Assembly: GCF_025562755.1 (NCBI RefSeq) | Contig: NZ_CP103300.1 | Location: 4,837,001-4,901,000, forward strand | DNA: 64,000 nt | Reading direction: 5' to 3' | Source: Endozoicomonas euniceicola | GTDB taxonomy: Bacteria; Pseudomonadota; Gammaproteobacteria; Pseudomonadales; Endozoicomonadaceae | In this document: piece after piece, positions 63,119 to 64,000 of the stretch | How positions within the stretch are numbered: position 1 is the first letter of the stretch | Layout of the letters: each line of letters opens with the position of its first letter | Notes under the pieces: generated by a model | Seen by the model: only the letters and a program-made list of their open reading frames with translations | Told to the model about the DNA's origin: nothing | Database searches by the model: none | Program-made: the position numbers and the translations under genes

Positions 63119-64000
63119 ATGACAAATTATCAGGACCTCATTGAAGAAATCAAAAAGCTGGACTCCGAGCTGCACACAAAAGACTTTCTGTTGACCTGGG
63201 AACAATCCACCGACGAACTGAAACAGGTATTAAATGTCGCAGAAGCTTTACGCCTGCTGCGCAACGAAAACATTTCCACCAAAGTATTCGACAGTGGTCT
63301 GGGGGTTTCACTGTTCCGGGACAACTCTACCCGCACCCGTTTCTCTTATGCTTCCGCCTGTAACATGCTGGGGCTGGCCGTACAGGACCTGGATGAAGGC
63401 AAGTCACAGATTGCCCATGGCGAAACCGTTCGGGAAACCGCCAACATGATCTCTTTCTGTGCTGACGTCATCGGTATTCGTGATGATATGTACCTGGGCT
63501 ATGGCAACCAGTATATGCGTGAAGTGGGTGACGCACTGGACTTCGGTAAAGAACAGGAAGTACTGGCTCAGCGGCCGGGTGTCGTTAATCTGCAGTGCGA
63601 CATTGATCACCCTACCCAGAGTATGGCTGACCTGGCCTGGCTGAAAGAGCACTTCGGCTCCCTGGAAAACCTCAAGGGTAAGAAAATCGCCATGACCTGG
63701 GCTTATTCCCCAAGCTACGGCAAGCCGCTGTCTGTACCTCAGGGCATTATCGGCCTGATGACCCGTTTTGGTATGGACGTTACGCTGGCGCACCCTGAAG
63801 GCTATGAATTGATTCCGGAAGTGGTTGAAACCGCTGCAAAACAGGCAGAAGAAAGTGGTGGCAGCTTCAGGCAGGTCGCCTCTATGGAAGAAGCCTTTGA
63901 AGGCGCTGACATCGTCTATCCAAAATCCTGGGCGCCTTACCATGTTATGGGCAAGCGCACGGAACTGCTGAAAGCAAACGACCAGGAAGGCTTAAAGGCT
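63119..64000 (+). CDS. ygeW: YgeW-type carbamoyltransferase (3' partial)
   Basis: Aspartate/ornithine carbamoyltransferase-family enzyme of purine or ureide breakdown, substrate not settled. The frame from ATG 63119 is open to the window edge (294 residues of about 396). Seen: FRDNSTRTRFSYASA (carbamoyl phosphate loop, here with STRTR), DEGKSQIAHGETVRETANMI, VNLQCDIDHPTQSMADLAWL, and MTWAYSPSYGKPLSVPQGI. These stretches are nearly identical to E. coli YgeW. AAGGA lies 8 bases before the start. In E. coli it heads the ygeWXY-hyuA group, so ygeX is a likely next gene. Confidence 0.96.
   Translation, partial: MTNYQDLIEEIKKLDSELHTKDFLLTWEQSTDELKQVLNVAEALRLLRNENISTKVFDSGLGVSLFRDNSTRTRFSYASACNMLGLAVQDLDEGKSQIAHGETVRETANMISFCADVIGIRDDMYLGYGNQYMREVGDALDFGKEQEVLAQRPGVVNLQCDIDHPTQSMADLAWLKEHFGSLENLKGKKIAMTWAYSPSYGKPLSVPQGIIGLMTRFGMDVTLAHPEGYELIPEVVETAAKQAEESGGSFRQVASMEEAFEGADIVYPKSWAPYHVMGKRTELLKANDQEGLKA

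Overview
The window looks like chromosome of a host-associated marine gammaproteobacterium. Gene content (GH18 chitinase, eukaryotic-like kinase, Fic protein, coiled-coil effector-like proteins, FleQ/FleN-type flagellar regulators, System I cytochrome c maturation) fits an Endozoicomonas-like member of the Oceanospirillales. That assignment is inference from gene content; no 16S or other marker gene is present. I saw no rRNA, tRNA or CRISPR array.

Layout. 1-5.1 kb: 3' part of hrpA, a small acidic secreted protein, and a hypothetical gene broken by one in-frame stop. 5.1-8.8 kb: flagellar regulators fleQ, fleN and fliA, with a sigma-54 promoter and FleQ-box-like sites before fleN but no flagellar structural or chemotaxis genes. 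9-15.4 kb: a rhodanese-like protein lacking its cysteine, a pair of inverted DnaA boxes, then ccmCDEFGHI as overlapping genes, without ccmAB. 15.5-17.7 kb: a methionine-rich coiled-coil protein and a group of secreted or degraded ORFs, including one resembling AB5-type ADP-ribosyltransferase toxins. 17.9-26.8 kb: housekeeping block smc, zipA, ligA, an SLT lipoprotein and a YdgA-like protein.

26.9-38.9 kb: yheU, a secreted orphan, trmO, transporters (dicarboxylate, SMR, SdaC-like amino acid), a Ser/Thr kinase with coiled-coil tail, a GNAT, a second rhodanese, and a 541-residue coiled-coil protein. 39-42 kb: purine/pyrimidine salvage (hpt, upp, uraA). 42-51 kb: a Fic protein, an AbgT-type transporter, and the oppABCDF oligopeptide importer on the minus strand. 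51.7-54.8 kb: hypothetical, NYN-domain protein, PuuC-like aldehyde dehydrogenase, STAS protein. 54.9-59 kb: papain-fold-like secreted protein behind a truncated phage holin, a divergent enolase, an IS1595-family transposase remnant, and a methyltransferase-like orphan. 59.4-64 kb: secreted GH18 chitinase, a purine permease, and divergently the ygeW-type carbamoyltransferase, which runs off the window.

A family of intergenic elements built on a 7-bp repeat (AGCCAAC and variants) occurs four times. Two copies are complete inverted-orientation elements of 107 and 121 bp with imperfect terminal inverted repeats. Three of the four copies touch or lie within a few bases of a stop codon. This family, the flagellar-regulator remnant and the ADP-ribosyltransferase-like cluster are the observations I consider most worth following.
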